Part shown: positions 31,138 through 42,560 of the stretch, in pieces
Numbering within the stretch: the stretch's first letter is position 1
Layout of the letters: the number at the start of each line of letters is the position of its first letter
Source: Dryocosmus kuriphilus
Lineage: Eukaryota > Arthropoda > Insecta > Hymenoptera > Cynipidae
Assembly (NCBI GenBank): GCA_038277395.1
Contig: CM076194.1
Location: forward strand, 115,101,209 to 115,165,208
Reading direction: 5' to 3'
DNA length: 64,000 bases
The notes under the pieces: generated by a model
Databases searched by the model: none
What the model was told of the DNA's origin: nothing
Seen by the model: the letters and a program-made list of their open reading frames with translations, nothing else
Program-made: the position numbers and the translations under genes

Positions 31138-31981
31138 GTTGCGGCCCGCGGTCAATTTTCCTGAAGTCGAAAATCCGAGTTGCGGCCCGCGGCCGATTCA
31201 AGAGTCTCGTACCCCTACAGTCCTCCTTTCCCTCTCTACTCGACACTTTTCTCCATAACTTTAAATGATTTTACGCAAGTGGCGACGTCATTTTTCCTTC
31301 ACACTTTTCCCAGGCTTAGGACTGGCAGCATTTACTGTATAAGTAGATTCCTTATGCTGGCGTGTTTAAAAAATGTACGGAAATATGCATTGTCAGCAAT
31401 AATTATAAACAAGTGATAATTACAGTACTAATAATAATATACTATATAATAAAATATGAATTATTAAGCTAGGAAAAGCTGTTGTCAATTTTATAAATAC
31501 TTTACTAAAAAAATAAATAAGTAAAAGATTTATTCGGATCTAATTTAAGAAAAGTTTTACATGACTTTTTAACGCAAGGCCAACGTTGAACATCGTCCTT
31601 CAACAAGTTGTGGAAACGAAATTTATATCCGTCTACAATAAATAAATCTCTTTTCCTTTTTCGCTTACCATTTTTTCCATTTTTATACTGGCGTTGTTAC
31701 AGAGCGCACGGAGAAGACAAGGCACGAAACAAACTATAACAAGCACAAAAACGAACGCAGGTCTACACTCTACACCCTGCTAGTAACACGTAGAAACTGT
31801 TAAATTTTTCATAAATTCGAAGATATTAACCTCCACTCCTTACCGCCCCACCCCTTACTCTATTCATGAGCTTATTCATTTCGTGGTGGAGTGGGGGGAG
31901 AAAACGTCGAGATGAAACTCAACTAGGACGAAAGAGACCGCGGGCCGCAATTCGGACATTTTTTTGACCGCGGGCCGCAAC
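31138..31981. repeat. Paired GC-rich inverted motifs around an AT-rich segment
   Basis: GTTGCGGCCCGCGGTC occurs twice in direct orientation on the left (31138-31153, and 31179-31194 with GGCC for GGTC). It occurs twice in inverse orientation on the right (31936-31950 and 31966-31981). Spacing within pairs is about 41 and 30 bp. The 740 bp between them shows no coding. It looks like the ends of a small DNA element with doubled terminal motifs. Confidence 0.6.
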
Positions 31982-31994
31982 TCGGTGACTGCCA

Positions 31995-32817
31995 TTCTTT
32001 AAACAGCTTTAGTAAAGATATTTTATTGCCCACAAATATCGTTTTAGGACACCCAGCTTTTCGTGTGCGCAGTTTAGAAGTTCCTTTTCTTAAGAGGAAA
32101 AATAATTTATTAGTAACTTTTTTATATCTTCTAATAATTATACACTTATATTGATCATAATTTACAGCTTTTATAAATAATAATAATTTTTTACTTTGCA
32201 GTATTATTTGAAGCAAGTCAGTTTGTTCGAAATAATTTCAAAATTATATTTTTTCAAACTGAAGCTTTCAATATATATATATATGAATATACTGAAATAC
32301 GTAAAACTTCTAAACAGTAGGAAATTGTTTATACGTAATGTATAACTATAGTCATTTGTGATTTCTTTAACAAAATTAGCAATTGCGAAAGAAATTAGTG
32401 GGCTAGAACGCCAATGCTTTCAATTATCTTTACATTCCAAACTATTAAGAATCTTGTTCAATTTTTACTTATGTTTCCTCTTTTCGTTTGTACTTCCACA
32501 TTTCATGCAAGTATAAACGCAATTTACCATTTTTTTATTTCGAAAGGAAAATTTACAATTACATATTTTAGTGTATACAAATTGTTCAAAAAATGAAACC
32601 GTCAAACCGTAAAAATTGTACGCAAATTAATAGTGAAAATAAAAATGTTTCAACTAAAATTAACTGAACACAATTCAATTCTACACAACAATACTATATA
32701 CATAGGCCAATTTAATCATTTTTTATCATTTTAATTTTAAAAATTCCCCACAAATAAATTCTCTGCACGGAAATTTTACACAACAATGCAAAACAATTGA
32801 AAACTAATATATATATA
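31995..32817. other. No gene recognised
   Basis: Very AT-rich sequence with short TA repeats (about 32270-32284 and 32808-32817). It ends at the TA where the DD41D element inserted. Confidence 0.6.
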
Positions 32818-34311
32818 CAGGGTGGGGAAAAAGTATGGAAACACCTATAAATATCGCAAGATTAGTGAAAAAAACTAAAAATCAAGGTCACATCCTTAGG
32901 TAACTTTTAACGAGGAATCCAACGATGACCTTGTATTTAACCTTGAACCTCAATTTCAAGGTTATTTCAAGGTCAACTTTGTTTCTTGTATTGGGAAAAC
33001 ATATTTTTGATGCCAGATTCGAAAAGAGCGGGGAATTTTACGTTCAGATACGTATTTAGACTTGAGGTCAGGGTGACCTCTACGGGTCAAACAAAGATCA
33101 AACTACGATACCATGGAACCTTTTAGGAATCTCGCGGTATTAGTTAAATAAAATATGGTTAAATAATGGTCAAACTACGCTAACATGGGACCTTTTAGGG
33201 AATGACGACATGGCAGTAAAAGGATTCTGTTCCCCTCGGCATACTTTTTTAAATTAAGTTTTCCTTGCATTTAATTATTAATAAAGAAGAAAATAGAAAT
33301 TCTTTTTATTAATAAAGTAATATGGTAATTAATAAAATATTAGAAGAAAAAATTTCATGTGAATTACTATTTAAAATTGTTATAACTTTTAATTAATTGA
33401 AAATTAAAAATAGAAGAAAAAGTTTTTATACAAATGTAATTCTAATAATAAACTTTGTCTTATTTAAATTTTAAAAAGGGTTCACATCACGTACGTAAGG
33501 CTTTCCAAAAGTCACGCACGTATTTAAAAGATATTGTCTCCAAACAAAAAAATTTTTTATGAAAAAAATAACTTATTGAATAAATAAAATTCTAAAGTTA
33601 AAATCGCTTGATTAATTCTTTATTGGTAATAGGCAAGTTAAAATAGCACCTTGTAGTTGCAAGAGGAAAAGAGTTTGAAAAAACCGTCAAATTTTTTGAT
33701 CGTTAACTTTTTCTTTGTAAAAAGTAAATATTAGATTCTTTTAATATTTTATGGGTTTTTAATAACAACATTACAGCTTTTCTTATTAACTCATTATTGT
33801 TTCATTTTGTAGTTAAAATGTTTCCTTTGTCCGAAAGAGAACGCATATCTCTTTTAATGATGAGGGGTTAGGGTGATCTGTAAAGGTCATACACTAATGT
33901 GGCTGATATTTTTAACAGAATATTCCGAAACGGTGGTACACCTTTATCAAAAGGAACAGTTGCAAAGACTGTAAGACGTTTTGAAGAAACGGAATCTGTT
34001 CGAAATCGTCGTGTTGTTGGTCGACCATCGGCAGTACCAAACGAAGAAAAATCTTTAGATGTTTTACAGTCTTTTTTGAAAATCCTCATAAAACATCTCG
34101 ATCTGCGGCTGCACAATACGACATCGACCATAAATCTGTTTTAAAAATTTTGAACGTAAACAGTTTCCATCCCTATAAAATGAAACTTGTGCAAGAGTTA
34201 AATGAAGATAATCTTGATCGTCGTATTGAATTTTGTGAGACAATGATGGAAATGATAGATGAAAATCCACGATTTTTGGAAAATGTTGTCTTTTCAGATC
34301 AAGCAACGTTT

Positions 34312-34326
34312 GAGTTAAATGACAAT
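34312..34326. repeat. 15-bp LINE target site duplication, left copy
   Basis: GAGTTAAATGACAAT lies within the transposase frame at the LINE 5' junction. It matches 38769-38783 with one mismatch. Confidence 0.85.
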
Positions 34327-34628
34327 GACTTCCGTTTCCGGTACCGATTGCGAGAGAACTGTTTTGTTTCAAGTGTTCGTTTTTTAGCTTTGGTGAAGAA
34401 AATAAGTGTGTGTGGAGATAGAAAGGGCGGTGAGTACAGTGATCAGGTGTGGGGGAAGAAGGGAGAGTGAAGGCAAATGTTTTAAGGGTGAAGGTGGGTT
34501 GTGTGAAGTGGAAAACAGAAAGGTGTGAGCGATTGAGGTTAGGTATAGTGCAAATAGACGCTTGACAAGGGGGGCAAGAGGTAGGAGCTCAAGGCGGGAT
34601 AACGTCACGAAGCGTTGGGTAAGGTAGG

Positions 34629-35695
34629 ATGCCGACGGTGGGAGGTCCGCCAGCTAACGCCAGAGGGCAACAGCTAACGGACGAATACAGAGAACAGCCA
34701 GCGATAGGAGAAGCGGGAGCGAATGAGAATGAAAGCGTGGCGAGTGGGGAGTATAGTGAAGCCAAGTGTAGTGACAGTAGCGGGGATGAAAGGGCCATGA
34801 CGCTGGCCAGAGAGGGGATGTCAGCTTCAAATTTACAACGCCGTAACAGGCTGGAGAGCATGGGCGCAAGAGATAGGTGGACGGAGGGATGTTGGAAAAA
34901 TTGGAAGCCCTCATAAAAGGGTTTAGAGAGGAAACAAGGCAGAGATTGGATGACATGAATAGGAAGGGAAATGACGTAAGGGTGGAAGTGAGAAAAGTAA
35001 GAGAAAAGTGGGAAGAGTGGGATAAACTATGGAAAGAAGAGAAAGACAAGGTATGGGAGAAATTAGAGAGTATAGAGAATAGACAGAGAGAGGTTGACGA
35101 ACAGAGGAAAGATGAGAGAAAACAGTTGGAAGAGCGGGTAAGCAAACGAACGAGCATATAGGGAAGGAAACAGAGAGGATGGAAGTAATAAAAGGGAGTG
35201 ATGAGAACATGCGAATTGTGAATGAAAGATTGAAGACGAGATTGAGTGAGGTTGAAAGAAGACTGGAAGGGGAAGAAAGGGCAAAGAGGAAAAATAATAT
35301 CATAGTTAAGGGTTTGAAAGTGGAGAGTGAAACAGGAGAAGCGGAAATAAAAAATCTAATGAGAGATATTGGAATACAGGTAAAGCTAGAAGGAGTTAAG
35401 AGAATAGGTGGGTCGAAGGAAGGAAAAGAAGGAATGTTTCTAGTAAAAATAGGAAATGAGGAGGACAAAGAGAAAATAATGCAGAAGAAAAAATTATTGA
35501 GGGAAAGAAGGGAAAGAATTGAAGAAGACTTGACATAAAAGAAGAGAAAAAGGAGGTGTCAAATAGAACAAAGGGCATGGGTTGTGAGGAAAAAAGGAGC
35601 CAGAGTAAGGCCTGGAAAAGATAGGATGTGGGTAAATGGAGAGGTGTGGATATGGGTTGAGAAAGTTGAAGAATGGTGCAAAAAATAAGAGTGGG
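34629..35695 (+). pseudogene. LINE ORF1: coiled coil, RRM-like and C-terminal domain, frameshifted
   Basis: The ATG at 34629 starts an acidic, low-complexity N-terminus (MPTVGGPPANARGQQLTDEY). A frame change near 34885 leads to a long predicted coiled coil from MLEKLEALIKGFREETRQRL to about residue 180 (heptads rich in E, K, R, W and L). Near 35160 another frame change leads to an RRM-like block: NNIIVKGLKVESETGE, EIKNLMRDIG, GMFLVKIGNEEDKEKIM. Then comes a basic C-terminal part (ARVRPGKDRMWVNGEVWIW) ending with stop codons at about 35690. Coiled coil, RRM and CTD is the layout of L1-type ORF1 RNA chaperones, and insect LINEs use a similar protein. It would bind the LINE RNA. Domains are assigned by pattern only. 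Confidence 0.7.
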
Positions 35696-38508
35696 AAAAG
35701 TAAGAGTGAACATTGTATGCGTATATAGGAGAAGGGGAGAAGAGGAAGGATGGAATGTAATAAGAAAGTGGACAGAGCAGAAAGAGGGGGATTTGGTGTT
35801 AATTGGAGGGGACCTGAATGCTTGGACTGGAGGACAAGGGGGAGAGATGTGGGATGAAGAAAACGAGGTATTTATGAGAAACTCGAGGCACAGGGAAACA
35901 GACCGAGAGGGGAAAACGCTTCTAGACCTGATAGGAGAGCCTGGGTGGTTCATATGTAATGGCAATATAAGAGGGGATGAAGAGGGAGAATTTACGTTTA
36001 CAGGTAAAGGAGACACGGTAATCGACTACATTCTAGCAGCAAAAAGAATCAGGAAGTTGATGGTTAAAATGAAAGTAGGGAAGGAGATAGGGTCCGAACA
36101 CTTCCCAGTGATAGCGAAATTAAAAGGGGGAGGCTTAAAGCGTAAAAGGGGAATAAAAGAGAAGCTGGGGAAATAAAATTGAAAATGGGGAGATGGGGAC
36201 AGGATAAGTTAAGGGAATTCAGAGAAAAAATGGAAAACGAGGATTGGGGAGAAAAGGAAGAAGAAGGAGTAGATAAGATGATAAAAAAACTTAAAGGGGT
36301 GGTCGAAAAGATTAGGGACGAGGTGAGACCTCTAAACGAAGCAGAAAAAGGTAAGAGAGGGTGGTGGGATGAGGAATGCAGAGTAAGTAAAGTGAATATG
36401 AAAGAATGTGTGAGAAAATGGAGGAGTGGGGAAATGGAAAAAGAAGATACAACAGGAGGAAGAGAGAGCATGAGAGAATGTTGAGCGAAAAGAAGCAAAA
36501 GGTGAAAGAAAGAAACATAAAAGAGGTTGAGAAAGCGGTAAAGGAAGGGAGGGTATGGGGAGTGATAAATAGGGAAAGAGGAGGAAGAGAAGGTATAAAC
36601 GAGGAAATAGGAATGAAAGAGTGGACAGAATATTTTAAGGGATTGCTAGGAGGTGTGGAAAATAGGGTGCGGGGGGAGAAGGGAGGATGGTAGTTGCAGG
36701 GGAAGACGACGGAGTGAACGAGATTAGTAGAGAGGAGATAAATGAAGCAATTGCAAGGTTGAAAGGAAATAAGGCAACAGGGGAGGACGGCATAGAGAAT
36801 GAAGCACTGAAATATAGTGGGGAAAGGGTGAGAGAAGAGATGTGGAGGATTTGTAATGAGGTATGGAAAGGAGAAGGATGGCCGGAAGAGTGGAGGACTG
36901 GGTTGGTAGTGCCACTGAGTAAGAAAGGAGAGGGAAAAAATGTGCAGGATTATAGAGGTATCACACTCATGTCAGAGAAAGAGAGCATACCACACAACCA
37001 AACAGGTTTTAGGAAGGGGATGGGTACAACAGACAATATATATGTGCTCAACTATTTAGTCAATAGGAACCTAGGTCAGAAGAAAAGGAAACTGGTCGCA
37101 ATATGTGTAGACTTGAAAGCAGCGTTTGACTCGGTTAATAGAAGGGTGCTTTGGAAGGCCTTGAAAGAAAAAGGAATAGAAAAAAGTCTGGTAGAGAGAA
37201 TAAAAGAAATATTTGTAGAAACTAGGATGAAGGTAAGAATAGGAAAAAAGAAAGGAGAGGAGTTTTAGACGGGAAGGGGTCTGAGGCAGGGCTTTCCGCT
37301 AGCCCGCTACTGTTCAGTATTCTTTTGGCAGATTTAGAGAAAAAACTGGCAAGGAAAGGAAAAGGGGGAACGAAACTGGGAAATGGCAAGCTATATTCGC
37401 TAGCATACGCCGACGATATAGTGTTAGTGGCAAATGATGAAAGAGGGATGAGTTTAATGATGAGAATATTTGAAGAGTATGTATGAGAGAAAGAATTAAC
37501 GGTGAATGGATGATGTGTTTTAGAAAGAGAAAGTGTAGAATAGATTATGAATGGAAGATGAATGGCAAGTTGGTGGAACTGATAGAAGAGTTTTGTTACC
37601 TAGGTTTCTCGTTCGAAACAGGAGGAGGCAACGAGTTGCAGGTGAGAAAGAGATTGGAAAGTAGAAGCAAGGCAATGTGCCAAGTGTGGGGCATAGGAAA
37701 GAGGAGGTTCAAGGATGATTGGAGAATGAGAGTTTGGATGTTTGATGTATTATTGTTGTCAGTGGTAAGTTATGGAGTGGAAATATGGGGATGGAAGGAA
37801 TATAAGGGAGTATAAAGCATGCAGGAGAGATTTCTGAGATGGGTCATGGGGATAGGATGGAGCTGTCCAGGTTATATGTTGAGGGAAGAGTTAGGCCGAG
37901 AAAAAATGGTGGTAAGGCAACTAAAAAGGGCATCGAATTTTGAGGAAAAGCTAAGGAGGGGGGAAGGAAGTAAGGTAGCACAAGCGTGTTTAAGGGAGAT
38001 AGAAGACAAAGAAAGGAGGGAGAACATGGGACGGTCGAAATGGGAAGGAGAAATGTACGCAAGGAGGAGAGAATGGAGTGTGAATGTGTGGAGTAGAGAC
38101 TGGCAAGTAATAGAGGACGATATTCTGGCGAGACAAGGAGAGGAAAGATGGAGAAAAATCTTGAGGTCGAGGTACAACAGTTGGTACAGGATGGTCAAGT
38201 AGGAAGGAGAGCCAGAGTATCTGAAAAGGATAAAGAAAGAGAGTAAATGGAACAGAGTGATAAGATTTAGAATTGGAGAGGGTGAAAGAGAATGTGGGTA
38301 CTGGATGAATGAGGAGGAGAATCGTTGTAGAGTATGTGGTTATGAACAGGAATCATGGGTGCATGTGTTAGAGAGATGTACAGGAGATGAAGCTGAAGGG
38401 TAGAGTGTGGAAGAGGGAGTGAAAGAGATTCTGAATGGAAATGGACAGGGGGAGAGATGGATGAAGAAGCTGGAAAAGTTAAGAGAAAGAAAAGTTCTCA
38501 TGATGTGA
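35673..38508 (+). pseudogene. LINE ORF2: partial endonuclease, reverse transcriptase, zinc-knuckle tail
   Basis: The frame at 35673 enters mid-endonuclease (VNIVCVYRRRGEEEGWN, LVLIGGDLNAWTGG, GDTVIDYILAAK, SEHFPVIAKL), so the first ~120 residues, including the catalytic N and E, are missing. After frame changes near 36180 and 36480-36690 the RT follows: RLKGNKATGEDGIENEALKY, VQDYRGITLM, QTGFRKGMGTTDNIYVLNYL, LVAICVDLKAAFDSVNRR, and after 37268 PLLFSILLADLEKKL and YSLAYADDIVLVA. The YADD catalytic box is intact. The post-RT part (37483-38202) runs through NGKLVELIEEFCYLGFSF to WYRMVK. After a stop, CRVCGYEQESWVHVLERC (38325-38380) forms a CCHC-type knuckle. There are at least five frame breaks or stops, so it is inactive but recognisable end to end. 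Confidence 0.9.
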
Positions 38509-38768
38509 TTAAAGAATGTTAAAAGTATAAAGTAGAACCGAAAAAAGTAATTCCCAATGATAAACTGGCAAAGGTAAGAGGAAACGGAAGTCCTGGTCTC
38601 GATCGCAAGCGTGTAAATTTAAGAGTAGTATAAGAAAATATGTATGTAATAGCGTAAGATAGCGATAAGGGAGAATAGTGTATAAGGAATTATAAACATA
38701 TGCAATGGTTTTGTTTGTAAAGACTCTCAAACCCGTAAAAGGGAGAGAGTATAAATAAACAAATGACA

Positions 38769-38783
38769 GAGTTAAATGGCAAT
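38769..38783. repeat. 15-bp LINE target site duplication, right copy
   Basis: GAGTTAAATGGCAAT directly follows the LINE 3' end. It matches 34312-34326 with one mismatch. Confidence 0.85.
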
Positions 38784-39124
38784 TTCAATCGTCATAACTT
38801 TAGGTATTGGTCTGTTACAAATCCTCACTGGATGAGAGAAGTTCACACCCAATATCCTCAAAAATTGAACGTATAGGCAGGAATTGTAGATGACGAAATA
38901 AAAGGTCCTTTCTTTATCGAAGGAAATTTAAATGCGGAAAGCTATGAACGTCTACTACAAAATCAAATTGTTCCAGCAATACGAGCTAGACAAGGAGTTG
39001 ATTTTGAAAACACATGGTTTCAGCAAGATGGTGCACCACCACATTGTGAAGTTCGTGTTAGGCAATTCCTGAACGAGGCGTTTTTCGAAAGATGGATAGG
39101 TCCCATGGTAGCGTAGTATAACTT

Positions 39125-39667
39125 TTATTTGACTGTATGTGACGAAGAGGTCACCCTGACCTCAGATTTAAATACGCATCTAGTGGTAAAATCTCCCTCT
39201 CCTTTCGATTCCGGCATCGAAAATACAAAGAACAAAGTTGACATTGAAATAACCTTGAAATTGAGGTTCAAGGTTAAATCCAAGGTCATCGTTGGATTCG
39301 TCGTTGAAAGTTACGTAGGAAACGACCTTGGTTTTTTTTCACTAATTCCGCGAGATTCCTAAAAGGTTTCATGGTAGCGTAGTTTGGCCTTTGTTTGACC
39401 CGTAGAAGTCACCTTGACCTCAAGTCTAAATACGTATCTGAACGTAAAATTTCCCGCTCTTTTCGAATCTGGCATCACAAATATGTATTCCCAACACAAA
39501 AAACAAACTTGACCTTGAAATAAACTTGAAATTGAGGTTCAAGGTTAAATCAAAGGTCACCGCTGGATTCCTCGTTAAAAGTTACCTAAGTATATGACCT
39601 TGATTTTTAGTTTTTTTCACTAATCCTGCGATATTTATAGCTGTTTTCATACTTTTTCCCCACCCTG
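39125..39667. repeat. Tandemly duplicated right terminus of the DD41D element
   Basis: Two direct copies (about 39125-39365 and 39370-39667) each contain TGACCTCA..TCTAAATACG, TTTCGATTCCGGCATC or its variant, TTGAAATTGAGGTTCAAGGT and CACTAAT-CCG-CGA. Only the outer copy ends in the true terminus CCACCCTG. Confidence 0.85.
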
Positions 39668-39764
39668 TATTGTATATATATATATATATACTCAGAGATA
39701 TTTTTTATACAAATGTGTACATATTTATAAGTATCATCTGGAAAAAGATGTAAAACCATTTAGA

Positions 39765-42560
39765 AAAATCTGTCCGCTTCGCGGGCACATTCTCATCGCG
39801 CGCTTCGCGCGAAGTATGAGCGCGCCTAGGGCGTGCCTAGGGCGCGCCTAGGGCGCGCGTCTGTTGGCACTCGCGCTTCGCGCTCGTTAGATTATTCACC
39901 TCGCGCTACGCGCTCGGTGTTTATAGATCGTATAAACCTTTAAATTAAAAATTACAAAAGAAATTATTTTACTTAAGGCTCTATCGTCCTTAAGGAATAC
40001 ATTCTCATCATGAGACTCGCGCTTCGCGCTCGATAATTACAATTTTTTTAAAACACATTGTAGATTGGTATAGTTTTTTTGTGATTTTCTAAATTTTCAC
40101 AATACAGGATTTCGATTCTTAAAACTAAAACGATGAGTCTTATAAATAAATTTTTGTAGCTCTTTCCAAGGTGAACAATTCTGCTTATTAATATTTTCTC
40201 ATATCTTGCAAAGTTTTGCTGAAAAGTGGTTTTCTTTATACTTCATAAAATATTTCACGAATAACTCAAAAAATTCGCGTCTGCTCAAAAAAATGATACA
40301 GAGCAAATTTGTAGATCATTTTGAGGCGAACAACTTTGTCTCTTATCATCTTTTCGCATCTTCCATAGTTTGGCGGGAAATTTGAAATATTTGATTTTTA
40401 ATAACGTTTTATCGATTAAAACAAAAAGAGTGCATTTCATCAAAAAATGGTTAAAACAAAATTTCTAGATCTTTTTAAATTGAACAACTTTGTTCTTTGC
40501 CATTTTTTTTTGTATCTTGAATATTTTGGCGGGAAACCAGAGTTTTAAAAATTTTAATAGCGTTTTCTTGATTAAATCAAAAACCGTTCATTTTATCAAA
40601 AAACGGTTAAGACAAAATTTGTAGATTTTTTTAAGATGAACAATTTTATTTTCTTACATTTTTTTTGTATCTCTCATAATTTAGCCGGAAATGGATTTTT
40701 TGATTTTGTGAAAACCGTTTTTGATGGATAAAACCATAACTGTTGATCAAAAACCGCTGATTAACGAACTCGTCCTTTTTTTTTACCCCTTAAAGAAGTG
40801 TACCAAAGCGCACTCCAATGAGATTAGTCCTTCGAAAGTTATCGTGGGAACAGACTCCGACGACGACGACAACGACGACAACAGACAGACAGACACCGTC
40901 GTAAAAACCGTTTTTTCGGATTCAGGAGGTCTCAAAACGTGGAGATTTCATGAAATCCGCGAAAGTCAAATTTTGCATAAATCTAATACCTTCTCTGATG
41001 AGAATGTAAAAAAGTGTAGTGAGTTGTACATTTGTGATTTCCTGCCTGCTTTTATAATGGACAAAACCTTTACAGTCAATTGGGAGATTAGATGCTAGCT
41101 TCGAGAAAACGGGCTTTAAAAAATTCGTCGTGGCTCTTAAGCAGTTGAAAAATATATGTATACGGAAGTTTTCGGGCTTGATTCTCGCTGTCTCCACTTT
41201 TTTCAATCCTTTTGTTGTTTTTTATGTGGAAAAATATAATTATATATTCACTTTTCTTCTATTTTTACATTCTCATCTCAATTAGAAGGTATTAGTTTTA
41301 TGTGAAAACTGACTTTCGCGGATTTCATGAAATCTCGACGTTTCGTGACCCCCTGAATCCGAACAAACATGTTTTACGACGGTGTATGTCTGTCTGTTGT
41401 CGTTGTTGTCGTTGTCGTCTGTTCCCACGATAACATTCGAAGGAATAATCGGATTGTATTGAGCTTTGTCATACTTCTTTAAGGTGTAAAAAGTAAGGAC
41501 GAGTTCGTTGACCAGCGGTTTTTGACCAGTTGTTATGGTTTTATCCATCAAAAACGGTTTTCACAAAATCAAAAAATCAATTTTCCGGCTAAACTATGCA
41601 AGATACAAAAAAAAATGGTGGTGAGTAAAATTGTTCATCTCGAAAAAATCTACTACAAATTTTGTTTTAACCATTTTTTGATAAAATGCACGGTTTTTGT
41701 TTTTATCGAGAAAATGTTATTAAAAATAAGAAACTGTGGTTTCTTGCCAAAATATTCAAGATGCGAAAGAAATAATAATAAACAAAGTTGTTCAACTCAA
41801 AAAGATCTACAAATTTGCTATTAACCATTTTTTGATAAAATCCACGGTTTTTGTTTTAATCGAGAAAACGTTATTAAAAACAAAAAATTGAAATTTCCCG
41901 CCAAACTATGCAAGATACGAAAAAAATGATAATAAACAAAGTTATTTAGCTCAGAAAGATCTACAAATTTGCTCTCCATCATTTTTTTTGAACAGACGCG
42001 TAGTTTTTCACTTATTCGTGAAATATGTTATGAAATATAAAGAAAACCACTTTTCAGCAAAACTGTGCAAGATATGAGAAAATATTAACAAGCAGAATTG
42101 TTCACCTTGGAAAGAGCTACAAAATTTATTTATGACTCATCGTTTTACTTTTAAGAGATCGAAAACCTGCTTCGTGTAACTTTCGAACATCACAAAAAAA
42201 CTTTACCAATCTACAATGTGTTTAAAAAAAAATTTAATGCTCGAACGCGAAGCACGAGTGTCATGATGAAAATGTATTCCTTAAGGTCGATAGAGCCTTA
42301 AGTAAAATAATTTCTTTTGTAATTTTTAATAAAAAATTCAAATTTAATAATCTCATTAAAATTAGGTGTTTTAAAATTTTAAGACCCAAGTAACGAATAC
42401 CGAGCACGATGTGCAAGGACCAAAAACATCCGAGCGCGAAGTGCGAGGCTTAAATATATCGGAGCGCGAAGCGCGACCACCACGAGACCGCGCGCCCTAT
42501 GCGCGCTCATACTTCGCGCGAAGCGCGCGGTGAGAATGTGCCCGCAAGGCGGGCAGATTT
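39765..42560. mobile_element. Large foldback element with tandem-repeat arms and GC-rich ends
   Basis: The left end (AATCTGTCCGCTTCGCGGGC, then ACATTCTCATCGCGCGCTTC) is the inverse of the right end (AGAATGTGCCCGCAAGGCGG and on). The arms are about 1.4 kb, turning near 41210. Inner landmarks mirrored around the centre are GATTTCATGAAATC, the GACGACGACAACGACG / GACAGACAGACA block and TTGATGGATAAAACCATAAC. Between the GC-rich ends and the centre each arm contains about four copies of a unit of about 155 bp with ACAAAATTTGTAGATC (about 40147, 40303, 40457, 40612; mirrored at 41645-42120). A stop-rich sequence with no protein. The right side continues into further related repeats to about 42830. 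Confidence 0.85.

Larger units (their letters stand above)
34327..38768 (+). mobile_element. APE-type LINE (R1/Jockey/I group), plus strand, inserted in the DD41D transposase
   Basis: The element runs from a 5' leader through ORF1 (34629 to about 35695) and ORF2 (about 35673-38508) to a 3' end, ATAAATAAACAAATGACA, at 38768. It is flanked by a 15-bp duplication of host sequence. The strand is strikingly purine-rich: the opposite strand reads as long C- and T-rich frames, which are shadows. It is nearly full length but lost the N-terminal third of its endonuclease, and it carries several frameshifts. The insertion is younger than the DD41D copy it disrupts. Confidence 0.9.
33818..39116 (+). pseudogene. 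DD41D transposase split by a LINE, C-terminus lost
   Basis: The ATG at 33818 opens FPLSERERISLLMMRG. Stops near 33868 break the frame, which resumes with VADIFNRIFRNGG, TPLSKGTVAKTVRRFEE, SVRNRRVVGRPSAVPNEEKS and LDVLQSFL. Another frame (from 34150) gives LNEDNLDRRIEFCE and VVFSDQATFELN, the first catalytic D. The LINE interrupts here. Beyond it, from 38769, the frame continues the same protein: VHTQYPQKLNV, GPFFIEGNLNAESYERLL and WFQQDGAPPHCEVRVRQFLN (second D), then FFERWIG. The third catalytic block is absent, because the sequence passes straight into terminal-repeat DNA near 39100. The order and motifs match the copy at 8-9 kb. There are several nonsense and frame changes besides the insertion. 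Confidence 0.85.
32818..39667 (+). mobile_element. DD41D Tc1/mariner-like element, copy 2, interrupted by a LINE
   Basis: The left terminus CAGGGTGGGGAAAAAGTATG (from 32818) is the inverse of the right terminus ending CATACTTTTTCCCCACCCTG (39667), with TA on each side (32816-32817 and 39668-39669). The inverted termini run about 285 bp. On the right they are duplicated in tandem: 39125-39365 is a second, slightly diverged copy of 39370-39667. On the left, 33095-33200 holds a partial extra copy. Removing the LINE at 34327-38768 would leave about 2.4 kb, a reasonable size for such an element with long termini. It carries a plus-strand transposase remnant. Confidence 0.9.

Noticed and set aside
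34654..35468. Long Ser/Leu/Phe-rich minus-strand frames opposite the second LINE
   Set aside because: They are shadows of the purine-rich ORF1 on the plus strand, which has clear coiled-coil and RRM-like content.
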